From NCBI GenBank assembly GCA_011109175.1, contig RDEW01000022.1, forward strand, positions 1-64,000: a stretch of DNA of 64,000 nt, given 5' to 3'. The DNA is from Dicyema japonicum. Its lineage: Eukaryota; Dicyemida; Rhombozoa; Dicyemidae. Within the stretch, counting starts at the first letter, position 1. Every line of letters begins with the position of its first letter. Made by a program: the position numbers and the translations under genes. The notes beneath the pieces were generated by a model, which saw only the letters and a list, made by a program, of their open reading frames with translations, did not search any database and had not been told where the DNA came from. Shown here one piece after another: positions 12,531-24,367 of this stretch.

Positions 12531-13284
12531 TTCTGGATTAGTCGCCGTTATGGCATTCCATTAGCGGTGTAAATTCTTAAACTTTGCATGGCGTCTTGTT
12601 TTTTTCTGTGTAGGATTTGACATTTGCAGTTCCCAGAAGGCGAAAAGAGTTGCTCTTCTGTTTTGTTATCACCAAAATTTAAGGGTAAAACAAATTTTAA
12701 TGTGAAAATAAACCATTTTTTGATTTTCTCATTTTCAGACGTCCTCTGGAAACATTTAATTTCTCCGCGTGCCTGAATAATTTCTCAATTGGATTGAGAA
12801 ATGGCGAGTAAGGAGTAATGGAACATGAAGATTTTCCGTATAATGATGAATGCAGGCATTATCCAAGATGTTGGTTTTTCAATCCCCTTTTCATAACAAA
12901 GAATTTTTTAAGGATTCCATAAAAATTGGTCATTGATGTAATTTCTGGTTCTGTTGGCCCCTACAGAAATATAGTTCTTCCTCGTCTTGGTATTAAGGAT
13001 ATTGAAAATACGACCTCATTATGATTTTTAAGATGTTCTTTCATCCAAAAATAATGTTAATGAGTAGAAAGCAACGCTATTTATTGGGAAAGTGAAGCGA
13101 ATGCTCGGGAAACCTTATAAAAGATTTATAAACATTTCGGCAGTCATGTATTTTTCAAATGATCTTATTAATTTCTCCGTATTATTGTGAACTTTTTTGT
13201 TGATTTGAAGTTGCTCAAGTAAATAGTCATTACCTGTCGACCTAAGTAAATTATTCTTCTGATATTTTATCTTTAATATTTAAT
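12531..13284. other. No gene recognised
   Basis: AT-rich; no supportable feature. Confidence 0.5.
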
Positions 13285-13435
13285 GGTCGACTGACGGCAA
13301 CCTTACCAATAGTCCTTGATAAAGACATTAAAGAAATCGAGAGACGCCTCAAGGATGGGGAATACCTCAACAGGTTGCGGGACATGGCAAAGAGTCGTCA
13401 GAGATGTATGAAGTATCCAGTAGTTTGATTTTTAG
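13285..13435 (+). mobile_element. C-terminal coding end of an endonuclease-type LINE
   Basis: The plus frame reads TLPIVLDKDIKEIERR then LNRLRDMAKSRQR. It parallels the C-terminus of the LINE at 21101-22943 (TLPIVLQKDL..., then LARNRGAWKRM in the next frame). Only the last ~50 codons survive. Confidence 0.6.
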
Positions 13436-13824
13436 TTTAGCGACACCAGAGATCGGGTTTTATTGGCCAAGTCAAATAGTTGAAGAAAAAGGTTGAGAAG
13501 TGTATAGTTAATTGAAACCTTCGGAATCAACACAATACGGGCGTCCTTGTAAATGTCGCAGTACGAAATGGAATCCAAGAATCTGTCCACACTCTCATAC
13601 CACGTGTCATCACTACAGAAATTTATCTTTTGACTCACCATAGATCTCCCAAAAAATAGACCAACTTGTTGGGTTTAAAAGTTAAAAGCCCCGCCGTAAA
13701 AAAAATTAGTTCATAGTGAAAACACACTCCTTCAAATCCTCTTTCTCCAAAAAAACTGATTAACAAAAAATGTCAATTTCTTCAAAGAAAGAAAATTTGC
13801 GTCCAAAAACGTTTATTATACCCA

Positions 13825-14202
13825 TTAACATAATAGGAAAGGTTTTTGAGTAGAGAGGAGAATAACACACGTTAACGTGGCGTTGTAAAGTGAGCTGTTA
13901 GAGTCCATCAAATTATGGGCATCATTTGAAAGTACCACGTGGTCTGTTATCTTCAAATTGTGAGCCATACGGGTTTTCTCATGGAAAATCACTGAATAAG
14001 TGACAACCACCAACTCGGCGTAGTCAACACAAGTTTTTGCCGAATAAAACTGACAGGACTGATTATCACACCCTTTGGTGACAAGATCCTCAATGTCCAT
14101 AGGCAGAGACATCACTGAGTCACACAAGAAATCAAATTTTAGAGATTTGTAGAAAAAAGAGCCGCTCTTTTTGATTAAATCGTGCATTTTTGTTGAGATT
14201 GT
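13825..14202 (-). pseudogene. DDX11/CHL1-like helicase exon, probably decayed
   Basis: A minus-strand open frame preceded by a good acceptor (TTTTTTCTCTTTTCAG ending near 14203) resembles the Fe-S/helicase motif II region of DDX11/CHL1 DNA helicases. In order it shows DIEDLVTKG, SCQFYSAK (family CPYY), AELVVVTYSVIFHEKTRMA and DHVVLSNDAHNLMD (family VVIIDEAHNLID). DDX11 is a 5'-3' helicase in sister-chromatid cohesion. The DEAH box reads NDAH, and the cysteine expected at the FFYKS position is missing, so the catalytic acid and one Fe-S ligand appear lost. I could not find Walker A or the second helicase domain nearby. A further minus-strand open region (13432-13800) follows downstream but does not clearly resemble the family. 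This is either a gene fragment or a very divergent gene. Confidence 0.5.
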
Positions 14203-14204
14203 CT

Positions 14205-15484
14205 GAAAAGAGAAAAAATTAGATGATCTTCATTGATACACAGCTGTTACCGAGATCCTAGGTCACTTTGAAACCTTAGGAAATGCTGGAGGATTTAATA
14301 GAGAGTCATCAATCAAATCAGGAGTCAAAAGCCCCATAAACGGATATAGTTTCCACAGCACTTGGGAATGGGAATCAATCACGGTTTATCTTAAAAATTT
14401 TTTTTTCAAGAGAGGAATTTTTTTATTATTTTATTTTTATGAGAATTACTATTAAAAATAAATTAAATTAAATATTTAATTATTTAAAAACATTGCAAAA
14501 TGTAGACTCAGTTGATCAACTTGTAAAACTTGCTCTCTCCATATCTGAAGATAAACTAAACTGAATAACATTCCCAAAAGCAAACGATTACCTGATAATT
14601 TACAAAATCGGAAATCTTATTAAATTATACTTCTCGATGTCAAGTTGCTCTTACTGAACCTTATTAGTAAATTTTACTTCAATAAAGCCGATTATGCTCT
14701 GCCAAACAAATATTTAAAGAAAGCATGAGTTTAGATGATTTTAGTCTGGTTATCAAAATTTCACATATTTTAACTGCCAACTAAGGCTGGTGGTGGTTAC
14801 AACGACTGTTGGCCATTTCAAGACTACCGGTAAGGCGTTTAGTGGAGTTTTTATCGTTTCATTGTTTCAGCCCCTTTCCACGAACCGAAAAACCAGAATG
14901 TGATTGAATGCATCCTCCTGGTGAAAGCCATTCCCAGTTAATATAAAATAACTCATTTTAGATTCCAAAAGCTTTGTGGACCATAGATTCCTTCATACAT
15001 CACGTCACCTACCATCTACTTTTATATCAAAAAATTTGTGCTTTCAGTGATGACTGGGAACTTCCATATCAACTGTATGGACAGACATAACATTTTAGAC
15101 ATGTTCCAGCTCCCCAAGAAAAGGAAGAGATTGTATTTGTGTTATTTTACAATAAGTTATATCCCTTACAAGTAATTATTGACAGAATCCATATATTTTC
15201 AAGGAGGATTTCCTTTTTCTTTTCCAAAGGAAGCCCAAGAAGTCTTTTTTCGCTTTTATTTAGGTTGAGTAACGATTTTCAACGCGGTTATCAGTCAGGA
15301 AACTGATTCTGAAAGCATTTACTTCATAAATTATAGAACCTCAAATCTCGTCAAAATGGACAAGGTGAACTTGGTTTAGTGGTTTCTAGATATTCAGACT
15401 TGTCCAATAGGTCCAGAAAGTCATACCTTCCGTTCTTGATTAGACAATTCTAAATTAAACTGATGATATGTGAGTTATCTTAGA
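14205..15484. other. No gene recognised
   Basis: Upstream (minus strand) of the helicase-like exon. I searched by eye for helicase N-terminal motifs and saw none. Confidence 0.4.
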
Positions 15485-15507
15485 CTCAGGTGAGTTCAAC
15501 TATAAAG

Positions 15508-15980
15508 TCAAGATTTATCAGTTCGATTATCGACCTTGTAGCGTCTGATTACAGGTTTTGGATTTTTGACTGAAATATTAAAATTTGTGACATGGTAGCT
15601 CAGTTTGACTCGGAAAATTAGCCCATCGATATTGAACATAATGCACTTGCATAGTTCAATATTGGTTAAAGTAGTGGTAGATTTTAAATAGGCATTAATC
15701 GATGCTTCCAAGAGCTTTTGAATCATTTCGTTATTCTTTACATCGCTTCCATCATCCGCCTTTTTCACAAATTTTGTAAAGAAAGTACCTGGAAAAACAA
15801 AACTCCCATGGTGGATGGTTTGGTATTGACAGAGGTACTATCGCTATTAAGGAGGGTTCTTGGATTGTTGTTGCAGTCCATTTTACGGGTAGCGTTTAAA
15901 GTCATTAAGGACTTTGTAAAGGGAGCTTTAAGTCTTAGTTGAGCGAACCTATATGATACAACGCAATAATAACGAATCAA
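15508..15980 (-). CDS. Possible two-exon gene, unrecognised
   Basis: Two abutting minus-strand open frames (15980 to about 15791, and 15761 to 15508) become one continuous frame if a 29-nt GT-AG intron (about 15762-15790) is removed, joining GVLFFQ to ADDGSDVKNNE. The joined stretch is about 145 codons. The intron size fits the tiny introns seen elsewhere here. I recognise no domain. The second half contains IELCKCIMFNIDGLIFRVKL, with no transmembrane segment. It abuts, on the opposite strand, the LINE fragment beginning near 16080. Confidence 0.28.
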
Positions 15981-16079
15981 TATGACGTCCTTTTGAACGG
16001 TTCCAAGTTAAAAAATTATGTTCTTGACTCAATCAATATTTAGTTGGAAAATTGTCAATGGATCAAATTCACATTATAA

Positions 16080-17450
16080 TAAATTCCAGCACTGTTGGAA
16101 GCTGGACTGGAATTAAATTACACTAAATGCGAAATCTACAATTGCGGACGTTCAAAAGAAAAGTATTCAAAAGCTTTGTCATGTTTCGGAAATTTACTGC
16201 CTGGAAGTATTTCCACACCCGATGAAGAACTTATATTCCTCGAATCCCCGATCAACATAAATGCAGTGGGAAGAGCTATACGTGAAAAATGACTGTTACT
16301 CGGAAAAACTCTGGACCGCTTGTGTCTACTTGAATAATGCATACAGCATTATTTTTCCTGAAGAACAGTCTTAACATACAGAGGCTTGCATATGTCTTGA
16401 GGACTGCTCCCTATTTCACCCTGTGTGACCAACTCGCACAGATTAACGAGATTATCCGTACGACAGCGGAACGTATCTTCAACGTCCGGTTCGAGGATTA
16501 CTCATGGAAGCAAGCCACGCTGCTAGTGAGACTTGGAGGACATGGAATTCGGACCCTGTGGACCTTTATTTCCCTTCATACCTATCATCGCTAGTGGTCT
16601 GTAAATCACATGTCAAGAGGATTCTACAATCTCTACCTGAATTCTCTATACAAGGACGCCGGCCATGCTCGTGAGTCCTAGAGCCGCACTTGTCAGCTTT
16701 CCCTGCCTTTCTCGTTCTCTCAGCGGGGATTAGACGATGCTATATGCTGGAATTCTTTCAAAGATTTGCTACTGTCATCAAGCCAACATCGCCGTGTCTG
16801 TTTGTTGTCGGGGGCTTTTTCGAGAGCGGTGCCAGGCTCAACGCCATTCCCAATGGAGTTCTGGGTACCTTCCTGGATATGAATGCGTCCATATTACTGG
16901 GATTAAAAGTCTGTGTTCCACATCCGTGCCGATGCGGAGACCAAATCGACTGTTTGGCCTACACCAACACTCCTGTAGGATAAGTGCAGGCAGAATTCCC
17001 AGATACATGGCCTTGAAAGAAGTCGTTAAGCGGACACACCTCTATGCTCGAACCTGTCGTTTTTGCAGGCGGACGGGAAAGACCAGATGGGATGACAATC
17101 TCCTTTTGAAGCCGGAAGCCTTTTGTCTTGAGACGTTACATGCAGCGACACATTTGCCTTTTGCAACCTACTCCAAAGTGCCTCTGGAGCCTGTTCTGCC
17201 ACTGAGAAGGCCGAGAATATGAAACGGGAAAAGTACGCGGTCCTACCCAAAGATTTTTTGTATGTTCCACTTGCCGTTGAGACGTCTGGTTCCCTTGCGC
17301 CTGCGACGTTAGAATTCTTGAGTCGTTCAGAGAATCGGATCGCTACACGAACAGGAGACCCTCGTGAGCGCTGCTTGTTATTTGAGGGAATCTCGCTGGC
17401 TATCCTAAGAAGGAATAGCTAAGCAGTCAAGGCAGCCGCTATATAACCGT
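16080..17450 (+). mobile_element. C-terminal half of an RLE-type LINE, frameshifted
   Basis: Successive plus-strand frames read as one reverse-transcriptase C-terminus broken by frameshifts. The first has LNYTKCEIY (after the palm). The next has ALFFLKNSLNIQRLAYVLRTA and GGHGIRT. Then comes a cysteine-rich segment (PHPCRCGDQID, GLHQHSC, SAGRIPRYMALKEVVKR), a GKTRWDD/DNLLLKP stretch equivalent to the RPDG motif of the restriction-like endonuclease, and finally FVPLAVETSG and GDPRERCLLFEGISLAILRRNS to a stop. This architecture is common in invertebrate genomes. The 3' end (CACGCAGTCAGGGC-type) recurs at 41195-41290, 49890-49995 and, inverted, at 56455 and 8690. Upstream palm motifs are missing, so it is 5'-truncated and dead. 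Confidence 0.7.
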
Positions 17451-19944
17451 TTACTCTTTTTCTAAAAACAATTAATTAATTAATAATTAATAATTTTATT
17501 AAATGAATTAAAATTAAAAGTATTTTTGTTTTTTTATGTGGTACATAAATTTAAAAAATATTAAAATTATTCTAAAGACTAAGTGTTTTAGTGGCAAATC
17601 TAAAGACATTATGCTTTAGTGGTAAAAATAAGAGGTGATGAATTTGTCGGTCTATTTTCATGTAAAAAGTAAAAAATGAATTCAGTATAAATTTGAGTAC
17701 TTCAAATGAAGACTACAAATGGATTTTAAATGTAATTGATATTTACTGTAAATATGCCATATGACTTTAAAGTAGGAGATAAAATCAAACAGCTTCAGTG
17801 TTCGATTCATGGATCCTTCTCCTTTGTGGAGATGCCACCTTTAGATAACAAGCATAGAAGGAAACGTCAAGAATGATCAAACCCAACATAAATATTAACC
17901 TGCTGTCTGGTAGCTTTTCACCAAATTCTTTAGCAACGAAGAGGACACCAACCATCCAGATCTTGATTATTTGATAAAATTCACAGTAGAACCGAGTTCA
18001 CGTAAAGAGGTTAAACCAACACGAAGGTCATCAAACATAACGTCATTGGTTGTATCACCATCCAGGTATCACAAAATAAAAGGAAATTTTATGTTGCGCG
18101 CGGCGTTATTGATCTGTAAAACGAAGAGGTCTCCTACTCAGACGCTCGCCTGTGAGCGGACAGTATTTCTCTGTAAGTTCCTTATATCATGAATACGAGC
18201 TTTCAGATTTCTGGCATGCCTCCAGAAGGCAGTTGTGTCTAATTTGACAAATACATAGGTTGGAGGCTTCCTTTACATAGGTTGGAGTATAATTTTGTAA
18301 ATCTACTACTGAATAAAATTATTGGATGGCATTGTACACTTAATTTTGAAAAGAAGTCACAATCTTCTTATTCCGTTGGCATGGTGATGCGGATTATGTA
18401 ATATCTGTCCATTATCCTGTGATGGTGTTGTGCTAAATCACGGACCTGAACATTATTCAAAAAACCCAATATTACCATGAAAAAAAAAGTTAGGCCAACT
18501 AATTATGTTATCACAGCTTCTACTAACACTAAGACTCCCTCGTATGGACCGCCATTTATTCCATCAGCTATTAAAAAAGTCTTCTCGAATTTCTGCAGGG
18601 GAACTCGATCGAGATTCCTTCGCATGGATAACCATCTCCCAAATTGGGTTTCCTGGTTCTTTAATATAAATCAACGTTGACTGTACCTAGTCAACAGAAG
18701 TAAAGATGCTGGTTCCATCAAGTGTCCAACTGGATCAAGGTTTCGCATCCGTTCCGAGAGTATTCGGATCACTAAATTTATCGATTTTTGGGACTGCTGT
18801 CGTGGAAGACAAAATTAAATCTGCCAGGTGAACTGACTTAAAAAATGAAAGTTGAAAACTACGGTCGACCAGGACTCCGTGGGATCATCGAGTAGAGACA
18901 TGGTTCACCTGCTTAATAATAAACGGGAAAATTAATTAGGTGATTTTGAATATTCTTATCAATGAAAGTTATTTATGCACTTTGTTGCGAGTTATTTAAT
19001 AATCAAATTCAAAATTTCCATAGATTTAAAATCATGAAAGCCACGTGCACTCGAAGTCACACAAAAACTGACTCGTAAACTAAATTTCCTGGTTATAACC
19101 CATCCTTCTACTCTTCTAGAACTCCTTCCTTCGTCCTCTCACGAAACAGTTCACGATTAAAAAATTAAAGGGTTTAGCTGAGTCATAGATATTCGCTATT
19201 TATTTTTTTACCCACAGTCTTTTCAAGTGACGGAAACCGGTAGATAACAAAAAAAGTAGCAACCTAAGATTGACATCCAAAGATCAGTTAGACATTTCTT
19301 GTCGAAGGCGGACAAGTAAGCATTGGTTCCTATTAATTAGTTTTTATTATCTCGTGGTCTTCTAGAAGGCAGGAGGGACACAGCGACGGGACTGATTGTC
19401 AGATTTTTTTCATTTAGTCATGTAAAGCTGTATGATGAACACAGAGTAGGCATACAAAGTAGACACTAACTTTCTGCGGTAGAGAAGCTTAACTTCTTTC
19501 ATGTTAATGGCAGACATTCCAGAAGCGTTGGCGTCAAGATTTTCGATGTCATTAGTAGAAGCTAGCCGTTTTGAGGTGACAGAATGGGGTCAGTTATCGG
19601 AATAGTTGGGAGAATGAAACTTTATTGACTAGGGTAGATCAGATCTTTCTTTTTTGTAGAAAAGTCAAATTCCATAGCAGGATGTTCCAATATTTTACTT
19701 TTTCAAGAAATTCCAAACAAACTTCATAATGTAATGCTGTTTTGATTTTTTCTGAAGCAGAAAACGCTTGTATTTAATTGGTTAGTTTAGTAACTCCGGA
19801 ATCACTTGTTTGTTAGTTAATTAACAACACGCTATTAGGTAATATTAACTTAAAATAAAATTTTAATATTCACTTAAATTAATTTAAAACCAATATATAA
19901 TTAATAATTAATTAACAGGACCATCCATCCAAAGTGTATTGGTT
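17451..19944. other. No gene recognised
   Basis: Mostly AT-rich. Short open frames at 17971-18192 and 18477-18680 carry no recognisable motif. A small direct repeat (TACATAGGTTGGAG twice, near 18254-18288) is present. Confidence 0.4.
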
Positions 19945-20372
19945 TAGGTGGTGACGACACCTCTATTGCACTTCTCCGTTCACTCTGGGATCTTTTAATT
20001 GCAGAGGACTTGATCGACCATACAAGAAACACAAACTGGTATGCAATCTAACTACATATGACATCACTGTCTGAGACAAAAACGACCGCACAATGTACAG
20101 AACTGTTTGGAAAATTCCATTTTTTATCTTCCGTCGGCCTGCCGACATTATGGTCTCGGATTTGCATCCATCAGGAGCTGATTCACTAAGCTACATGGGT
20201 GTGGACACCATCTGATATTATAATGGAAATGTCGAACGACCTGGACGACCCTAAATAACTAATACGCAACAGAAGATCATGGTCGAAACTAACCGAGAGG
20301 ATGGTTCATAATACGGCACAAGGGAAATTTAACTAATTTTATGTTTTCTCGGGAGTGCTTTTTAATAATAAT
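19945..20372 (+). mobile_element. Short internally deleted LINE derivative, copy 1
   Basis: It starts with GGTGGTGACGACACCTC, like the 5' end of the LINE at 31325 (GAGGTGGTGACGTGCCTC). It runs through a stretch that encodes the first part of the endonuclease in relatives, then jumps at about 20215-20240 straight to the C-terminal coding end (GACCTGGACGACC) and a 3' UTR ending in TTTCTCGGGAGTGC plus a TAA run. The same junction is present in the inverted copy at 57735-58168, so these are copies of one shortened element, not independent deletions. Confidence 0.75.
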
Positions 20373-20374
20373 AA

Positions 20375-20889
20375 TCCATCCAAATTCCACTTGGGACTGC
20401 TCCTAGCGATCACCATGCAGTTAGGGACTGTTTATCAGAATCGAACGTTCCTTTTCTTCGCTGCTCCGGAACTGCCTTCAAGACGGTCCCAAGACGGGGT
20501 ATTTTGCTTGGTTTATCTTCGAATTTTGCTATCTTCACCATTATTCAGAGTGTCCGCTTTAAGTAGAGTTTTTCCTATTAGTTAAAGAACCGGATGGTTT
20601 TCAATTATCAAATAAATTAATAATGTAGTAGTTATCTTCGTTCTACTAGACACGCATTGGACGTCTTCGAGTCAGATGGATTCCACGACGATTCTTAAAA
20701 ATTGAAGAAGGCAAATAGAATAGGATACTTCGACGAAGCTAGTAGCACTGTATGAATCGATCTCATAGTTAAACCGCGACGTATCCACATCATTAACTAC
20801 TAAGGGATCTAGTGATCATCGATTGTTTTCTGTCGAGACTGATAGGGTTCAGTCTCTGGATAGTTTGTAGAATCAGAATTTGATCATCA
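20375..20889. other. No gene recognised
   Basis: An open frame spanning 20355-20585 lacks motifs. 20640-20880 is less AT-rich but unassigned. Confidence 0.4.
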
Positions 20890-21089
20890 AGATAATAATA
20901 ATTCACTTCCTTTATGAATTTATAAATTATTTATTTAGGACGGCACAAAAAAGAATTGTTTCTTTCCCCACTCCTATAACTACCAATATTTTTTAAAGAG
21001 GGGAGTGTCGTAACACAGGAAACATGAAGTTTTGACTATTTCTTTTTATTGTGAGTAGACAATGATAAAATGATGTTTTTTTAATATCT

Positions 21090-21100
21090 AGTTATTATCA
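21090..21100 (+). repeat. 11-bp target-site duplication, left copy
   Basis: AGTTATTATCA, repeated exactly at 22944-22954 after the LINE tail. The homologous uninterrupted site in the other duplication copy reads AGTCATTTTATATCAGAG. Confidence 0.88.
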
Positions 21101-22943
21101 TGTTATTGCGATATACTTCAAGGCGAAAGACAACGTGTCAGAAGAAAAATAAAGGGTCTGAACAAGAAGCTTTTCATAGAAGAAATAGCCTCCTGTATAG
21201 AAGAAGTAAACAAAGTGAAAGACAACGCACAGGTGTACGTCGCTGCCCGTTTGCTGCGGCGAACAAACCGAAGTCGACTAACCATAAAAGACGAGAACGG
21301 TAAGCTGATACTGAACACCAAAGAACAAACTGAAGCCATCGCGGCTCACTTTGAGAAGCTTTTCAACATCAAAACCATAGAAATCCACCCATTTGATGGA
21401 AGGCCAAGACCCCTTAGATACCAATCACGGCCAAGGAAATCAAAACGGCCTGCCGAAAACTCAAGAATAACAGAAGCCCCGGACCAGATGCGATAAACCC
21501 AGAACTACTGAAATACGGCCCTGACCTCCTTTTTGAAAAAATCGCTACACTACTAAATGAAATGTTTTTAACTAACTCAACTCTACCTCTGGGTACGGGA
21601 CTACTAATCCCCATACAAAAAACTAACAAAAACAGAGGACCGCTCGAAAATTTGCGACCCATCATACTACTAAATTCATTACGCAAAGTCTTGGCAAACA
21701 TTGTGCTTGAACGAATAAAAGGACTGCTTACAAATACCTACCAGATAGTCAAAGTGGTTTTCGAGAAGGGAGATCCACAGCTGATGCGGTCTGGAGTCAC
21801 AGATGGAGGTGTGCAACATATCAAAGATACCGTAACGCCACCAATATTTTGGGAATTGACTATCAAGAGCTTTTGATACGGTTAACAGGAACAAATTAAT
21901 GGGGGTACTGCGGATTTCTTGATGAATCGAGTCTAAGGATGATCCGAATTCTACTTTCTAACACTGAGCTCCTTGTGAGAGTCGGAAAAACCTATTCAAG
22001 AAAATTTGAAACAAATACGGGCACTCCACAAGGAGACTCTCTTTCTCCTCTACTATTCACAATTTATTTGGAAGCCGCTATGAGGGAACTTAGACCGTCA
22101 TACCAAGGAAAGACGGAAGAAGTAATCTACGCGGACGATGTAGACCTAATTTCTGAAGACAAAGAGGTCCTGGAAAACCTATTAGAAAAAGCACCAGATG
22201 TACTAGGGAAATGGTTTCTTACTGTGAACAGAGAAAAAACAGAACTCACAGAGATAAGAAGGATGAGTAACGTCCTAGAAGAGAAGTGGCGACAAGTAAA
22301 GAAACTCGGTTCACTTATGGGAGATAGCGAAGATATTTTACGTAGGAAAACTCTAGCCAATGCTGCGTTATATAAACTGAAGAATTTATGGCTCAATCAA
22401 AAAGGCATCGACACGAAAATGAGAATCCTACTATACGACTCATTCATAAAACCCGTACTTTTATATAACGCTGGAACTTGGGCGACCTCATCAGCGGATA
22501 TGAAAAACTAGACTCGTTCCACAGAGGTCAGCTGAGAAAAATAACAGGAACTACTTGGCCTACGAGAATATCTAGGAATGCTTTATATAAGAGATGCAGC
22601 ACTAGACCTATCAGCTTAGAAGTACTGGAATCCCGATGGAGGCTCTTCGGACACGTGCTGAGGATGGAATTAACTTCCCCACCGAACATATCTATGGAAA
22701 CATACTATGTTAGTCAAGAAGGCCGCTATCGGGGAAGACCAAGAACAACACTGCCAATAGTCTTACAAAAAGACCTGGTCAGTATAAAAAAAACTAACAA
22801 ATGCCGACGACCTGGACAGCATGAGAGCCTTGGCTAGGAACAGGGGAGCATGGAAAAGGATGACATCTAACCTTGTTTCTTTTGCTGCACATGCGGGGCT
22901 ATAATTAGTATGGCCCTTGTGAAGTGCTTAAATAATAATAATA
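21101..22943 (+). mobile_element. Endonuclease-type LINE, 5'-truncated, with TSD
   Basis: A 1843-bp insertion starting inside the coding region just before the reverse transcriptase. Frames in order: a linker region (21215-21496, HFEKLFNI), palm motifs (21562-21876, PLGTGLLIPIQKT and NLRPIILLNS), then 21939-22511 with GTPQGDSLSPLLF and the catalytic IYADDVDLIS, and 22478-22837 with SRWRLFGHVLRM. The C-terminus ends in ADDLDSMRALARNRGAWKRM, read in the next frame. The 3' UTR ends TATGGCCCTTGTGAAGTGC plus a TAA-type run. At least four frame changes make it inactive. Its closest relative here is 31325-34195, which retains the endonuclease. The clade is jockey/CR1/RTE-superfamily by motifs; I cannot settle it further. 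Confidence 0.88.
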
Positions 22944-22954
22944 AGTTATTATCA
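22944..22954 (+). repeat. 11-bp target-site duplication, right copy
   Basis: AGTTATTATCA, identical to 21090-21100; it directly follows the TAA-type tail of the LINE. Confidence 0.88.
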
Positions 22955-23034
22955 GAGTATAATTTAATATTAAATAATGGTTGTAAATGAAATCCGAGTA
23001 TTTATTAACAAACAAAGCCCCATGTAAATTTTAA

Positions 23035-23886
23035 TTAAATTAGTATCATAAGTACCGTCAAAGCGATCACTCCCAATGATATTGCAAAGCGTAGATTTGC
23101 AGACGAAGTCGTGCGTGAAAGATTATTTATCGGAAATAGTGTCGCGGTCGAGTCTACAAATATAAATAATTAATATAATTGTAGGAATAGATTAATAAAT
23201 AATAATATTGTATTCTCAGTCGTAGTCTCCGTTAATATCGTCGTAGTCAACTAGAATAATCGCATGAAATATATGGAATAAAAATAACCCAAATAAACGA
23301 CATATTCTACTAATTAGTTATTTACCTTGAATAGGATTAGTAATCCGCAATTAGTATCTTAAAATCATTATGAAAATAACCATCATATGAAAAATTTGTG
23401 ATTTGCCCTGTGATGAATATTTGTATTTTCATTTTATCCGCTGTAAATATAAAATGATGGTGAATTCGTCTTTCATAAGTATCGCAATGATAAACAGTTA
23501 CGAAATAACGTCTAATAGGAGCAGTATGAAGATGTTCTAAACATATTTTAAAAAGGTACCCAATTTCCGAATAGAAAATGATTTTAAATAATAATTATTA
23601 TTTTTTTGAATTATAAATGAAAGTATTATATCATTAACTGTGAGTGTGATACTAAAATCTCCATTGCGTAAAGTGTTGATGTCGATAATTGAATTGTTAA
23701 AATTATTTATTTTATTCTAAACTAATTAAATTTTCTTTACATTTTGAATATCTTTTACATTAAATATTCCACTAATTATTATGGAATACTCCGTATAATT
23801 ATAATGATCCAAGTTGGTATTGATTCATTTGATAATTTGGTTACTTTATAGGAATTCGCTAAGCCAATCGAAATAATAGTGTACAT
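23035..23886 (-). pseudogene. Membrane-protein family member 2, decayed duplicate
   Basis: Paralogue of 9890-10744 with the same exon order and the same three tiny introns (24, 23 and 23 nt). It begins MYTIISIGLANS, retains TAPIRRYFVTVYHC and DKMKIQIFITG, and ends in a preserved hydrophobic C-terminus (SLGVIALTVLMILI). Lesions: one base is missing just after TW in exon 1, one base is missing in exon 4 (plus strand near 23341-23345), the Thr-rich stalk is shortened, and the donor of the last intron is mutated from GT to AT near 23216-23218. These together make it non-functional unless it is spliced differently. Confidence 0.75.
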
Positions 23887-24114
23887 CACAATCCCTATTA
23901 ATTTATTTAATTTTGGCAACCTATAACCATATTGTTGATTATTACTATAGTGGATTTCTCACCACAGTTATGAATTTATAGAGATATTATTATTTATTAT
24001 TATAACTATCCAGGAATAATATATTATTTATTTATTAAAATAATTTTTTATTTTAATTTAAATTTAATAAAAAATTATTGCATTAGAGAAAAAATCGTGC
24101 TCTATGATCTTTTA

Positions 24115-24367
24115 ATAGAAGATTGACTTACTCGTCGCCTTCATTGACCCTAAATGGGATAACAATCCGCTCCACAAATTCAACCAAAACAATGGGGGTC
24201 ACATATGACCAACTAATGACCTTTAAAAAACATGTGCGCAACATAATCTCCACTTCCCATCGAAAATTGAACTTTGTAAAAACGCTACTTGGATACTACA
24301 AGAGATTGTTCCACCCATCAGTAGATCATCTCCACTACCACGATATACTTACGTCAATAACTTGCCT
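24115..24367 (+). mobile_element. LINE reverse transcriptase relic (jockey/I-like)
   Basis: An open plus frame reads KTMGVTYDQLMTFKKHVRN then LNFVKTLLGYYKR. This is the segment downstream of the catalytic palm in jockey/I-group elements (LGVTFD..LTF..H). It is the same relic as 10960-11260 in the other duplication copy, and better preserved. Confidence 0.65.

Larger units (their letters stand above)
20890..24367 (+). repeat. Segmental duplication, copy 2 (interrupted by a LINE)
   Basis: Second copy of 9200-11205, in direct orientation. It contains the pseudogene at 23035-23886 and the LINE relic at 24115-24367, and is split by the LINE at 21101-22943. Copy 1 shows the uninterrupted insertion site (around 9797-9815), so the LINE arrived after the duplication. 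Confidence 0.85.
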
